64,000 nucleotides of DNA from VFKU01 sp964620045 (GCA_964620045.1 CAZUJL010000004.1:62001-126000), one strand, 5' to 3'; positions 28,363 to 38,080 are shown, counted from the first letter of the stretch. Notes: generated by a model from the letters alone, not told the origin. A program made the numbers and translations.

Positions 28363-28719
28363 ATGGCGCCGAAACCCATCGATCGCGTCCGCAAGATTTG
28401 CCTCGCGCTGCCCGCGAGTTCCGAGAAACTGTCGCACGGCGAGCCGACATTCTTCGTGGGCAAGAAAGTCTTTTGCATGTTCGCGAACAATCATCACGGT
28501 GATGGTCACATCGCCGTGTGGGTGCCGGCGCCGCAAGGTGCGCAAGCTACCTTGCTCGAGGCGTCGCCCGAAAAATTCTTCCGGCCGCCGTATGTCGGCA
28601 TCAAAGGCTGGATCGGAATCGAACTCAAGAACGTCCGGGACCGCGAGCTGGCGGAACATATTTTGACGGCCTGGCGGATGGTCGCGCCGAAGAAAGTCCT
28701 GGCCGAGTTCGAGAAATAA
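28363..28719 (+). CDS. MmcQ/YjbR-like protein
   Basis: 118 residues matching the MmcQ/YjbR double-wing fold: an N-terminal helix VRKICLALPASSEKLSHGEPTF (conserved Glu-xxx-HG-P-F), KKVFCMFANNH, and a basic end APKKVL. The fold binds DNA in some members. It starts eight bases after ogt, so it is the third gene of the alkylation-repair unit. Whether it takes part in repair is not known. ATG at 28363 is used rather than the GTG at 28357. Confidence 0.85.
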   Translation: MAPKPIDRVRKICLALPASSEKLSHGEPTFFVGKKVFCMFANNHHGDGHIAVWVPAPQGAQATLLEASPEKFFRPPYVGIKGWIGIELKNVRDRELAEHILTAWRMVAPKKVLAEFEK

Positions 28720-28866
28720 CACCGGCTCCTCCATCTATTTCTTGCCAAATCGCCGATTTTTCGGCTGTTTACAGCCTGACACCGATTTGTCCGTCCGACG
28801 AATACATAAGCGACCGCGGAGGGTCTTATTTAAGTCCGCGGCGGGCTGATGTATGGAGGCCGGGTC

Positions 28867-29433
28867 ATGGGCGCGGTGGCGGAAAATGTGCGGTCCGAGG
28901 AATTCGAAGGGCTTTTGGCCACAAACCTTCCGGCCCTGTATCGGGCGGCGCTGCACCTGACGCGGAACCGGGCCGACGCGCAGGACTTGCTTCAGGATGT
29001 GTGCGTGCGCGCGCTGCGGTTTCATCACCGTTACCAGCCGGGCACGTACATCAAGCCCTGGCTGATGACGATTCTACGCAACACCTTTATCAACGAGTAC
29101 CGCCGCCGCGGGCGCCGTCCGGCGGAAGTCGAGCTGAAGGCCGTGGAGCATTTTCCGTCGGAAGTGCCGGTCGCGGAACTCGGCTTTATGCCGCAGGATT
29201 TTCCGGACACGCACCCGCTGGAATGCCTGAGCGACGCAACCCGCGCGGCGATGGACGAACTGTCGGAAGCCCACCGTGGCATACTGGTGATGGCGGATAT
29301 GAAAGACATGTCGTACCGCGAAATCGCGGAGGCCCTGGATTGCCCCATGGGGACGGTAATGTCGCGCTTGCACCGCGGTCGGCGGCTCGTGCGGCAGGCG
29401 CTGGTGAACCAACAGCAAGCCACCGGACGCTGA
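28867..29433 (+). CDS. ECF-type RNA polymerase sigma factor (first of a tandem pair)
   Basis: 188 residues. Region 2 (about 17-85) shows RNRADAQDLLQDVCVRAL, the -10 and core-binding helix. Region 4 (about 125-180) shows MSYREIAEALDCPMGTVMSRLHRGRRLV, the -35 helix-turn-helix. There is no extra domain. ggagg seven bases before 28867 favours this ATG over 28849. A second, different ECF sigma follows after 11 bp and a membrane protein after that. The upstream gap has CCGCGG half-palindromes around AT-rich sequence that may hold an autoregulated promoter. Confidence 0.94.
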   Translation: MGAVAENVRSEEFEGLLATNLPALYRAALHLTRNRADAQDLLQDVCVRALRFHHRYQPGTYIKPWLMTILRNTFINEYRRRGRRPAEVELKAVEHFPSEVPVAELGFMPQDFPDTHPLECLSDATRAAMDELSEAHRGILVMADMKDMSYREIAEALDCPMGTVMSRLHRGRRLVRQALVNQQQATGR

Positions 29434-29444
29434 ACAGGGGCGGC

Positions 29445-30065
29445 ATGTTGCGCAAACGCGGATCATCCGGAAGCGACGAGTTCCTCGACTCCATCGAGAC
29501 GCACCGGCATGAGTTTTTCCGCTTCATCCTGCGTAATGTGTGGGACAGCGGCGTGGCCGAGGATGTGTTCTCGCAGGCCGTGCTGGCGGCCTACGAAAGC
29601 CGCGATCGCTACACACCCGGCACGAATTTTCGCGCGTGGATGTATCGCATTCTGGCGAACAAATGTTTCGTGGCCAACCGCGAGACTATCCGCGGCGGTG
29701 AAGCCGTTGACCATGATGTGCTGCGCGCCGGCGATCGCACGGTGGATGCGCTGGAGCATCCCGACGCGGTGCTGGATCAGTGCGGCGATGAAGTCTTCCG
29801 CGCGATGCGGGCATTGTCGACGGCGCAGCGCACCTGTTTGTTGCTGCGCGCGGTGGAGCGGTTCTCGTATCAGGAAATCGCGGAAATTCTGGAGATTCCC
29901 GTGGGCACGGTGATGACACACCTCGCCCGCGGACGACGGAAGTTGCGGGAGGAATTGGTGGAGTACGCGCATAGGCAAGGAGTCATTCGATCGTTTCCGC
30001 GGCGGGGGCCCGTGGAAATCCGCACGGCGGATCGAATGGACGACAAAGGGAGGTCGTCGCTGTGA
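29445..30065 (+). CDS. ECF-type RNA polymerase sigma factor (second of a tandem pair)
   Basis: 206 residues. Region 2 (ETHRHEFFRFILRNVWDSG, AEDVFSQAVLAAYE, FRAWMYRILANKCF) and region 4 (FSYQEIAEILEIPVGTVMTHLARGRRKL) are both intact. It differs clearly from the first sigma, so this is not a recent duplication. The frame stays open far upstream across the first sigma, but the ATG at 29445, 11 bp after that gene and preceded by aggggcgg, is the sensible start. Its stop overlaps the next gene's GTG by 4 bp. Confidence 0.92.
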   Translation: MLRKRGSSGSDEFLDSIETHRHEFFRFILRNVWDSGVAEDVFSQAVLAAYESRDRYTPGTNFRAWMYRILANKCFVANRETIRGGEAVDHDVLRAGDRTVDALEHPDAVLDQCGDEVFRAMRALSTAQRTCLLLRAVERFSYQEIAEILEIPVGTVMTHLARGRRKLREELVEYAHRQGVIRSFPRRGPVEIRTADRMDDKGRSSL

Positions 30066-30799
30066 ACCACGACAACCACGAACAACTTTGGCAGGCGTAT
30101 CTGGACGGTGAACTGTCGGCCTGCGAAGCGGCCCAGTTCGAGTCCACGCTCAGCGAGGCGGAGCGTCAACGGCTCGCCGGAGAATTGCGCTTCGATCGCG
30201 CGCTGGCCGATCGGCTGCGGCGCGACGCCGAGTGCCCGGATGCGCTGTGGGAACAGACGCGCGCGAAGCTGGCCCCGGCGACGAACCCCAGGAAAACACG
30301 GCGCATGTTATTGGTGGGGGCGGCGCTGGCCGCGGCACTGCTGGCGGTGTTTGTGTTGCCGGAGCTATACCCCCTGGGCTTGGCCACCGGCAGCGACGTG
30401 ATTCAGGCGGCAAGCTCGGTCGACGATTTAATTGCGCAGTCCGAAACGGACTCGGGCGTGGCCAATGTGCAGCACTACTTCGACGAAAAAGGCATTTCGC
30501 TCACGCTGCTGCAGGACTGCGCGCTGTTTCGCGGCGCACCGGGGCACCCGGCGGGCAAAGTGTTGGGCGTGCGGCAGGCGTCACTCGGCGGCACACGCGT
30601 GACCGAGGTCTTCGTGGATTGCTGCGGGCGTCCAGTGAAATTCGTGCTGGCGCCGCACGGTTCGCGCGCGGCGCGGTTGCTGGCCGAGGCCGCGGCACAA
30701 TCCGGCCAGGTGCAGTCTGCCAACAATGTGGGCGACTACGCAATCGCCGTCGTGGCGCGGCACCCGGCGAACCGCCTGATGGACTTGTTTAAGGCCTAG
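30062..30799 (+). CDS. Membrane-anchored anti-sigma factor candidate
   Basis: 245 residues starting at GTG within GTGA of the sigma stop. The first 75 residues (LWQAYLDGELSACEAAQFE, helical, acidic) resemble the anti-sigma domain that masks ECF sigmas. One transmembrane helix follows (about 81-106), then a 135-residue periplasmic domain with two separate cysteines and a CC pair. The HxxxCxxC zinc motif of typical ZAS proteins is absent. Position and topology support an anti-sigma role; the signal it senses is unknown. It converges directly on the TlpA-like gene with no gap. Confidence 0.75.
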   Translation: MNHDNHEQLWQAYLDGELSACEAAQFESTLSEAERQRLAGELRFDRALADRLRRDAECPDALWEQTRAKLAPATNPRKTRRMLLVGAALAAALLAVFVLPELYPLGLATGSDVIQAASSVDDLIAQSETDSGVANVQHYFDEKGISLTLLQDCALFRGAPGHPAGKVLGVRQASLGGTRVTEVFVDCCGRPVKFVLAPHGSRAARLLAEAAAQSGQVQSANNVGDYAIAVVARHPANRLMDLFKA

Positions 30800-32062
30800 T
30801 TATTCGGCGAGCAGCGCATCGAGTTCCGCGCGCAACGCTTTCGCATAACCATCGCGCTGGACCGTTTCCGCTTCTTCGGCCGAAGTGACATTCGCGAGCG
30901 CGGCGCGATCGACCGGTATGCCGACGTGCACGACGCGCACGACGCCATTCTTGCCAACGATCACTGTGAGCGGAATGCTATCGGCCATGTACACCGGGGC
31001 CAGCGACGCTTCCATATCAAGCGCGATCGTAAGGCCCGCCAAATCAAACTGTTCGAGAAACGATTTGACGGTTTCCGCGTCGTCGCCGATATTCACGGCG
31101 TACACCTTCACGCCCTTGCCGGCATATTCGGACGTGATCTGTTTCATTACCGGCAGACCGATCCGGCACGGCACGCACCATGTCGCCCAGAAATCGAGCA
31201 CGACCACGTTGCCTTTTTCCTTGGACAAGGACATTTCACCGCCGCCGAACAACGGCAGCTTGAAGTCCGGCGCGGGCTGATCCTTCAAGGCTTCCGCGGG
31301 GAATGGCTCGCGCGGGGGCGCAAACATATCGACCTTTTCGACACCTTCGGGGGCGGCAAAGGCGAGCAGTGACGTGACGTCAGCGCCCAAATCCCACTCG
31401 GTGACGTTGAAAATGACCTGGAAGTCGAACGGCAGGCCGTAGCGGTCCTGGTAGCGGGCTTCTTCGGGCGCCATATCGGCTTCAATGCGGCGCACCAGGC
31501 GCGAGGGCGCCGATTCAATCCAGAGGTCATAGGTGCGGTTGTGGGCCGCGAAGCGGACGCGATCACAGGCTTTGCCGTCGATGGTTTCCGCGCCGACATA
31601 ACTCAGTGCTTCGGGCGTAAACGAATCGGAGAATGGATCGGATTTAGTGAGCGCGCCGAGTCCTTCGAGAACGGGACCAGTCAAATCCGAGCCACTCCCG
31701 GCGACGATTTCCTCGAGCGTCATGGTCTGCTCCATCACGCGATATTGTTTGTAGTACGGGATGTAGGTGGTGAATTCCTTCCCGTTGGCGTACACAGACA
31801 TTTCCTGATCCGCGCTCTCAAGATGCACGAACGCCTGATTGGGCTGTTTGAACGCAATCGTGTAGTCCGTGTCCATTTGCTCTTCGGTGCCCTGGAATTT
31901 TCCGCGATACGAAAGCGTGCCCGTCAGGCGGACCGTATCGTGTTGGCGCAGGACCGCGGCGGCTTCCGAAAGGACCGCTTTGGGATCCGGATCGGCGGCC
32001 ATGGCCGGTAAGGCACAAAACAAAATTGTCGCAAGCAACACGGAAACACGTAATGCGTTCAC
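30800..32062 (-). CDS. TlpA/ResA-like thioredoxin-fold protein with DUF2092-like lipid-binding-type domain, exported
   Basis: 420 residues from GTG with AGGAG upstream; earlier in-frame codons would precede the clear signal peptide (LATILFCALPAMA, about 8-23). Residues about 25-245 resemble the LolA-like DUF2092 fold (periplasmic outer-membrane lipoprotein-sorting-related barrel). Residues about 255-420 are a peroxiredoxin-like/TlpA domain with LDFWATWCVPCR (about 288-299) and the cis-proline IPLTVIVG. It is likely a periplasmic thiol reductase. The combination recurs in planctomycete-like genomes; its substrate is unknown. Confidence 0.85.
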   Translation of the reverse strand: MNALRVSVLLATILFCALPAMAADPDPKAVLSEAAAVLRQHDTVRLTGTLSYRGKFQGTEEQMDTDYTIAFKQPNQAFVHLESADQEMSVYANGKEFTTYIPYYKQYRVMEQTMTLEEIVAGSGSDLTGPVLEGLGALTKSDPFSDSFTPEALSYVGAETIDGKACDRVRFAAHNRTYDLWIESAPSRLVRRIEADMAPEEARYQDRYGLPFDFQVIFNVTEWDLGADVTSLLAFAAPEGVEKVDMFAPPREPFPAEALKDQPAPDFKLPLFGGGEMSLSKEKGNVVVLDFWATWCVPCRIGLPVMKQITSEYAGKGVKVYAVNIGDDAETVKSFLEQFDLAGLTIALDMEASLAPVYMADSIPLTVIVGKNGVVRVVHVGIPVDRAALANVTSAEEAETVQRDGYAKALRAELDALLAE

Positions 32063-32151
32063 CAGATTCTCCTTTATGGCGCCATGTTTGGACCCAGTAT
32101 AAAACACGAAACCGCCGTCTGTGGATTCCATGGGAAATTAGACGAAATCCG

Positions 32152-32195
32152 GGTAAAAACGATTCGCGGCGCCGGAATAGGCCCGGCGCCGCGAA
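32152..32195 (-). terminator. Rho-independent terminator after the PhyH-type dioxygenase gene
   Basis: A perfect 13-bp stem (TTCGCGGCGCCGG and its complement, 32163-32175 and 32183-32195) with a 7-base loop. On the minus strand it is followed by atcGTTTTTA. It lies 20 bp beyond the dioxygenase stop. Confidence 0.88.
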
Positions 32196-32215
32196 AAATA
32201 TGGCTGAAATTGAGG

Positions 32216-33025
32216 TTAAATGCAGCCCGCGTATTCTTGCCCGCGAACCAGGCGCATCTTCATCTGGCCGAGGAGGTCGCCCTGCATTTTGCACTGGCAA
32301 CTGGCGCAGTGCATGGTCAACACGCGGCGGTGGCGATCGGTGACGTTCGGGCCGGTGCGATGCAGCAGCAACGAATGAAAGAAAACGCCGTCTCCCGGGC
32401 CCAGATCGACCGGAACCTCATCCGGATGCGGAATCGGGAGGCCTTTGGCGAACATGATGCCGAAGTTCTGCGTTGGACTGGAATCGTATTCATGCTCCAC
32501 AAGCTGCTTGTGCGAGCCGGGGATGAAGGCCATGGTGCCGTTGTCGACATCGGTGCGATCGAGGGCGATCCAGGTGCCCATGATCTGATCGGCCGGATCG
32601 AAATTGAAATACATCTTGTCCTGGTGCCACGGGTGGTGCACATCGTCCAGCTTGGGCGGCTTGTAAATCATCATCGTGAGGAAGCACTTAATGTCCGGCC
32701 CGATCAACTGTTCGACAACATCGAGCAGCTTCTTGGAGGTCGGATAGTCCGCAAATGTCGGGTCATGATGATCCGGTTGCAACAGCTTCCATATCCCCTT
32801 CTCGGGATCGTCGGGCGTGTAGAGTCCCTTCGCGACGCGGACGTCTTTCACCACCATCTTCTCGCCGCCGGGTGGAATGTCGCCGTGGGCGATTTCGGAA
32901 GCGCGGCGGCGGTAACGCTCCACCTGCTCCTCACTCAGGACGTTCTTCACCACAATGAAGCCCTGGTCGTAATATTGTTGTTTTTGCGCGTCCGTGAGGA
33001 CGACGTCGAGCGTGTGCGTGGCCAT
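32216..33025 (-). CDS. Phytanoyl-CoA dioxygenase (PhyH) family protein
   Basis: 269 residues. The double-stranded beta-helix of Fe(II)/2-oxoglutarate oxygenases is recognisable: HPWHQDKMYF carries the HxD iron pair, and LLLHRTGPNVTDRHRR carries the distal iron His and the 2-oxoglutarate arginine. N-terminal TDAQKQQYYDQGFIVVKNVL is the typical PhyH opening. The frame continues upstream to 33127, but the ATG at 33025 has aaggag before it. PVC-group genomes hold many such enzymes of unknown substrate. It sits between a terminator and the tRNA gene as a single-gene unit. Confidence 0.92.
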   Translation of the reverse strand: MATHTLDVVLTDAQKQQYYDQGFIVVKNVLSEEQVERYRRRASEIAHGDIPPGGEKMVVKDVRVAKGLYTPDDPEKGIWKLLQPDHHDPTFADYPTSKKLLDVVEQLIGPDIKCFLTMMIYKPPKLDDVHHPWHQDKMYFNFDPADQIMGTWIALDRTDVDNGTMAFIPGSHKQLVEHEYDSSPTQNFGIMFAKGLPIPHPDEVPVDLGPGDGVFFHSLLLHRTGPNVTDRHRRVLTMHCASCQCKMQGDLLGQMKMRLVRGQEYAGCI

Positions 33026-33211
33026 GGTCGATGCACTCCTTATCATGGGCCGAATACCACTAAGCCCATGGAGCCTAACACGCGATCCCGCATAACGCGA
33101 TTTTAATTTTGATGCGATATTGCGCACATCCTATGGAGTTTCTGCATACGCGAATTGAGCCAAAAATTGCAGAATCGGCCCGTTGAATGCTATCGTAGAT
33201 GGTCCTCCTTC

Positions 33212-33305
<94 letters not shown>

Positions 33306-33348
33306 TTCACAAATACGGCCGTGACTCCGTTACTTCAGACCCGCTTTC

Positions 33349-35487
33349 TCATTGTTCGCCGTAACGTTCTTTGGCCTGCTGATGGGTCAGTTTTTCTTCG
33401 ATCAGCCAGTGCTGAAACCATGTCTTGATGCGCTGAAGGCGATCCACAAGCAGCCAGGGTTCACCGTTGTAGTGCAGCGCGTGAGAAGAGTGAGGATAGC
33501 GCACCATCTCGACGGGTACCTGCCGCTTTTTGAGCGCGATATACCATTGCTCCGCTTCCTGCATCGGTGTGCGATAGTCGTGCTCGGAGTGGATGATGAG
33601 TGTCGGCGCGGTCACATTTTCAACATAACTCAGGGGACTGAGTTGTCGATACAGTTCTCGCGCTTCCCATGGTGTTGCGCCGAACTCAAATTCGGTAAGT
33701 CCTGGACCGTCTGACGTTCCATACCAACTTTCCCAATTGGCGATCATGCTCGACGGACTTGCCGCGGCAAAGCGGTCCGTGGTAGACGTGAGCCATGCGG
33801 CCATAAATCCACCGTACGACACGCCCGCGACGCCGACGCGATCAGCATCGATGTCCGGATGGGAAGCGATCGCGGCATCGATGCCTTTGAGGAAATCTTC
33901 GGCATCCAAAAGTCCCCATTGTTTTCGCGTCGCATAGGTGAAGTTGTGTCCGTATCCGGTCGATCCGCGCGGGTTGACGTAGAGAACAAAAAATCCTGCT
34001 TCGGACAGAATGTGGAATTCCCGGAACCAGTAGTTGCCGAAAAACGAATGCGGGCCGCCATGAATTTGCAGAATCATCGGGGCCTTCGTGCCGGCGGCGT
34101 GATGGAGCGGCGGCATCAGCCATCCCTCGATTTCGGTACCGTCGTCAACCGCCCATGTCAGCCGTTCAACGGGCGCGAGATCGATTTGCTCGAGCCAGTC
34201 GTCATTCAAATGAGTGAGCTGTTTTTCGGAGGCGCCGTTTGATTTCGCGACGAACAGATCGCCGGGATGCTGCGGCTCCTGAGAGGAATAGGCCATGAAA
34301 CGTCCGGCGTCGTCGTACGACACCGCCTGAAGTAAACGGGGGCCTCGCGTGATTTGCTGAATGGTCCCCTCAAGATCAGCTTCGAATACGTGATAATCCC
34401 CGCCGATTTGCGAAGTCCATCGAACGCGGCCGCCGTTTTTCAGGACGTGTGGCGCGCCAGGGTCAAGGTCCCAGTTCGCGGTCAGATTTACCGGCCAGTC
34501 CGATGCCAATGTGCCGTCTGGAAGGACAGCGACCGTAAGAACGTCCGTAGGTTCGCCTTGGCCGGCGGAATGAAGCCACGCGAGTCGTGTTCGATCATTG
34601 GACAATGCTGGCGCGAGATCGCTGCCGGGGTGTTGGATAAGGGCCACCGCCTCCCCGTCTTCAATGGAGATCCGGAAGAGGTCCGAGGTGTATTCGTCGT
34701 TGTACTCGTCATTCTCCTGCGCGTCGGCACTGATGATCAGATGATTCGAATCGCCGGTCCATATAGGCGCACCGGCGTTGAAGGCCAACCTCGTAACTTG
34801 TCGCGCTTTCCCGCCGCCCGCGGGAACCACGAAGACCTGCCTCTTCTTCTTCGCGTCGGGATTCGGCAGCATGGTATGGACGCCGTCACTTTTGGTGCGC
34901 ATCGTCGTGAAGACTCGGCCGTCGAACCGTTTTGCGTCCAGCGTATCGGTGATCGCGTCATCGCTGATCCAGCCTTTGCGCTCTTTTGGGATCTCTGCGT
35001 TCTTCGATTCCTCATCTTGGGCGGAAGCTTCGGCTTCCTTAACAAAGGCGATCCACTGGTTGTCGGGAGACCATGCGGGCGATCCTTCGACACCCTCGAT
35101 TTGATAGGCCTCGCCGCCCGGCGCGGTTACCCGGATGAACCAGGTCGTGTTGTCGTTGCCTTCCCGCTTCGACTGAAACGACAACACCTCGCCCGACGGC
35201 GACCACGCCGGACTGGTTGCATCCACCGTGGAACTGGTAAATCGAAACGCATCGCCGCGGGCGACACCACGCACGAGTTCTTGCATCCAGATTTCGTGGT
35301 GCCATTTATTGTTGCTCTCGTCGATGCTCATGACGCCGAACGCCAATAAAGAGCCGTCGGGAGAAAGCGCAGTCGAGGTGATGCTCCGTTCGTTGTAAAA
35401 ATCCGTGGGGAGCAAACCGCGGGACGGTTCCTCAGCGGCGGAATAAATGGAGAAACACAGCGCGAAACTAATTACGAAATGGTTCAT
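33349..35487 (-). CDS. S9-family prolyl oligopeptidase (dipeptidyl/acylaminoacyl peptidase), secreted
   Basis: 712 residues. A short signal peptide (about 1-17) is followed by a WD40-like propeller (SPDGSLLAFG, SPAWSPSGEVL, SPAWSPDNQWIAFV blocks). The alpha/beta hydrolase domain from about 450 contains nucleophile serine in GVSYGGFMAAW, the aspartate in SEHDYRTP and the histidine in PHSSHALH. It should cleave short peptides in the periplasm. It is read on the minus strand directly after the second acylase gene (35-bp gap), so both may share a transcript. Confidence 0.94.
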   Translation of the reverse strand: MNHFVISFALCFSIYSAAEEPSRGLLPTDFYNERSITSTALSPDGSLLAFGVMSIDESNNKWHHEIWMQELVRGVARGDAFRFTSSTVDATSPAWSPSGEVLSFQSKREGNDNTTWFIRVTAPGGEAYQIEGVEGSPAWSPDNQWIAFVKEAEASAQDEESKNAEIPKERKGWISDDAITDTLDAKRFDGRVFTTMRTKSDGVHTMLPNPDAKKKRQVFVVPAGGGKARQVTRLAFNAGAPIWTGDSNHLIISADAQENDEYNDEYTSDLFRISIEDGEAVALIQHPGSDLAPALSNDRTRLAWLHSAGQGEPTDVLTVAVLPDGTLASDWPVNLTANWDLDPGAPHVLKNGGRVRWTSQIGGDYHVFEADLEGTIQQITRGPRLLQAVSYDDAGRFMAYSSQEPQHPGDLFVAKSNGASEKQLTHLNDDWLEQIDLAPVERLTWAVDDGTEIEGWLMPPLHHAAGTKAPMILQIHGGPHSFFGNYWFREFHILSEAGFFVLYVNPRGSTGYGHNFTYATRKQWGLLDAEDFLKGIDAAIASHPDIDADRVGVAGVSYGGFMAAWLTSTTDRFAAASPSSMIANWESWYGTSDGPGLTEFEFGATPWEARELYRQLSPLSYVENVTAPTLIIHSEHDYRTPMQEAEQWYIALKKRQVPVEMVRYPHSSHALHYNGEPWLLVDRLQRIKTWFQHWLIEEKLTHQQAKERYGEQ

Positions 35488-35522
35488 ATCTTCAACCGAT
35501 TGGCAACACGATCAGTTGCAAT

Positions 35523-37928
35523 TTAGTTTCGGGCCCCGGTCAATACTTGCGTTGAAACCGCATTCATCTTGATGTCTTCCGCCTTGTAGCGGACCGGGCG
35601 CCACTTTTCCTCGGAGTACAATTTGGTTTGGTCGGCGTAATGCTCTGAAGCAGGGTCATCCGACTGGCTATAACTGAGCAGCGCTTCGCCGACGGGGCCG
35701 TTATCGTCGAAGGTCAGCGTGAGAATAAAGCTGCTGCCGTGGATGACCGGATAGCCTTTGTCCGTCAGGGACGGACTGCCTTCAATTTTCTTCGCGCCCA
35801 GTTTGTACCCGCGCCAGTCGCCCATGCCCGTCGCCTGCAAATTGGCGATGCCGTCGTGATGGCCGCCGCCGTGGACCGGGTACGGCGTGCCGTTGCGGTA
35901 GGCGAACTGCGTTTCGCCGAGCGTGGCATCCAGTTTGAGACCCGCCCGTTTCAGCACTTGCACGGCATGACCCACTTTCTCCGTGGCGATCTTTTTGTCA
36001 CCCAAGCCGCGCGGAGTGTTGACCGGATCGGCCGGATCGAAGGGCACCTTGAACAGTTGGTTGTTCGTAAGCGTTTCGGTGAGGTTATAGGTCATCAGCC
36101 ATTCGCGAAACAGCACCGCACCCTTGCTGTCGAGATCGAGATGCCCATTGAATTCGGCGAGCACCGCACGCGCCTCGCGCAGGTCCACGGTTTCACCGCT
36201 GACGACCACGGAGTCCACGCCTGTCAACGCGTCCACCAATTCAGGCACGAGCAATTGGGCCGTAAGACTTTCATTGGCGAACAGCGCGTCCTGTATTTCC
36301 TGGATCGTAAACTTTCCATCCTGGCCAGCATGGCCCGTGGGACTCGTATCGCTCACCAATTTCGCGCATTCGCGCGTACGCACGGACCGCGCGGTTTCCA
36401 CCAGACCGTACAGCGGAGAGTAACCCGTGAGCGGATGCTCGACGTTCGACAACCAATAGTTGTCGTTGCAATTGAACACATAATCGTCGCGATCCATCTG
36501 GGGTTTGCGTTCATAGGGAACGGTCCCCTTGATCGTAGTGCTTGGGTCGATCTGAAACTCAAAGCGGCTGTCGCTGCCATCCAGCAGCGGCATGCCCGCG
36601 CCCTGGGTAAACACCATCTTCGTCAGCGGGTCGCTCTTCAGTTTTTCCTGCCAGAGCTCGATGGCCTCGTCGCTCAGATTGCCTACGTTCGAGTTGTCCA
36701 AGTACACCGCGCGGCCGTCTTTGCTGGTGGCGACGGTATTGACCCAGGGCATGGCGTTCCATTTTCGGTTCGCCTCTTTGAACTCATCCATGTTTTTGGA
36801 TGTGGCCATGGCCAACCACTGGCTAATCGTGTAGACGTTCTCCGCGTTGATGTCGCGCACGGTAAACGCGACCTTGTCCGTCCAGCCCAAGCCCGGCATG
36901 GAAATCATCGGGCCGTAGTGGCTGAACCAGATGGTGAACGATTTGGTGGATACCTTGCCGTCGTCGCCTTTGACGCTCACATCAACGGTGCGCGAGGTCA
37001 TTTCGCGCTCTTTACCGTCGTAGTAATAACTCGTGGGCTTTCCCGGAACGAGATTTAGTTTATAGACCGCTACCCGCTGACTATTGGACACGGTATGCGT
37101 CCAACCGACGTTCTCGTTGAATCCGATGACCACGCCCGGCGCGCCCATGAGTCCCGCGCCGTACACGTTTAATTTTCCCGGGATGATTAGGTGCTTCTCC
37201 CAGAAACGATTGACTCCGTCCCAGGGATAATGCGGATTCGCCAACAACATACCGCGACCGTTTTCCGTGCGTTCTTTGCCGAAGGCCCAGCCATTCGAAC
37301 CCAGACCCGTAATGCGCATGGCTTCCGCGGCCATCGCAAATTGATCGTCGCTCGCTTCGACGGCTTCTGCCTTCTGCGCCGGCGGCTGCGCGGCAAGCAC
37401 AATGGCCCCCATGAGCGCCAGGGTTTGGGTGCTGACGATTCCACGACCGACAATATCTTCCGGCGTAATTTCCTGAACGATGCCGGCATCTTTACACCAC
37501 GAGGTTGCGCCGTTTTCATGGATATAGCGATTGAAACCTGCGGCAAACCCGGCGAGCCACTCCTGAATCTCGGCGGGCTGTTGGCGATACACCTCTTTCG
37601 CCCTCTCCGGTATCTGGAGCGCCTTGAGCAGGGCATCACTCATCGCATGCGCGTTGTTGTCCCCGGCCCCAAAATACAACGCCTGTTCGCCGCGCGTAGT
37701 GATAATCGTATCCGCGATGTTGCAGGCCTGGTCCCTCGCCGCGGCATAGCCTTCACCGTATCCGAGGCTTCCGAAATCGTCCGCCGTAATGTGCGGAATG
37801 CCGTATTCGGTGTAGACGATTTCCGCCCGATACTCATCGGCCGCCGTCACCAGGCCGGACACCGGCATCAAGGCAAGAAAAAAAGTAACCGTTGCACGAA
37901 TACCCGCAGACTCAAATATCACCTTCAT
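35523..37928 (-). CDS. Penicillin/acyl-homoserine-lactone acylase family protein (second copy)
   Basis: 801 residues. A signal peptide (about 10-30) leads into an S45 Ntn-hydrolase. The predicted autoprocessing nucleophile is Ser211 in GLGSNGWAFGK, and NPHYPWDGVNRFWEKHLI and GFNENVGWTHTVSN repeat the blocks seen in the first copy. It is longer in both chains and only distantly similar, so probably a separate specificity. The open frame extends to 38060, but the ATG at 37928 gives the signal peptide; its aaagg site is weak. It lies upstream of the S9 peptidase. Confidence 0.92.
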   Translation of the reverse strand: MKVIFESAGIRATVTFFLALMPVSGLVTAADEYRAEIVYTEYGIPHITADDFGSLGYGEGYAAARDQACNIADTIITTRGEQALYFGAGDNNAHAMSDALLKALQIPERAKEVYRQQPAEIQEWLAGFAAGFNRYIHENGATSWCKDAGIVQEITPEDIVGRGIVSTQTLALMGAIVLAAQPPAQKAEAVEASDDQFAMAAEAMRITGLGSNGWAFGKERTENGRGMLLANPHYPWDGVNRFWEKHLIIPGKLNVYGAGLMGAPGVVIGFNENVGWTHTVSNSQRVAVYKLNLVPGKPTSYYYDGKEREMTSRTVDVSVKGDDGKVSTKSFTIWFSHYGPMISMPGLGWTDKVAFTVRDINAENVYTISQWLAMATSKNMDEFKEANRKWNAMPWVNTVATSKDGRAVYLDNSNVGNLSDEAIELWQEKLKSDPLTKMVFTQGAGMPLLDGSDSRFEFQIDPSTTIKGTVPYERKPQMDRDDYVFNCNDNYWLSNVEHPLTGYSPLYGLVETARSVRTRECAKLVSDTSPTGHAGQDGKFTIQEIQDALFANESLTAQLLVPELVDALTGVDSVVVSGETVDLREARAVLAEFNGHLDLDSKGAVLFREWLMTYNLTETLTNNQLFKVPFDPADPVNTPRGLGDKKIATEKVGHAVQVLKRAGLKLDATLGETQFAYRNGTPYPVHGGGHHDGIANLQATGMGDWRGYKLGAKKIEGSPSLTDKGYPVIHGSSFILTLTFDDNGPVGEALLSYSQSDDPASEHYADQTKLYSEEKWRPVRYKAEDIKMNAVSTQVLTGARN

Positions 37929-38080
37929 GATTCGGATGCCTTTCTGTGTGGTCCAAACGCAGGTCACGCTGGCGAGGAACGCGATAATATTAGGCCGTAT
38001 CTGCCGATTACAATTTCGGAAACAGTCGTTGCACCCCTCATTATTGGTATCCTTTTTCATGTCGAGGGAGGATACGAGTC

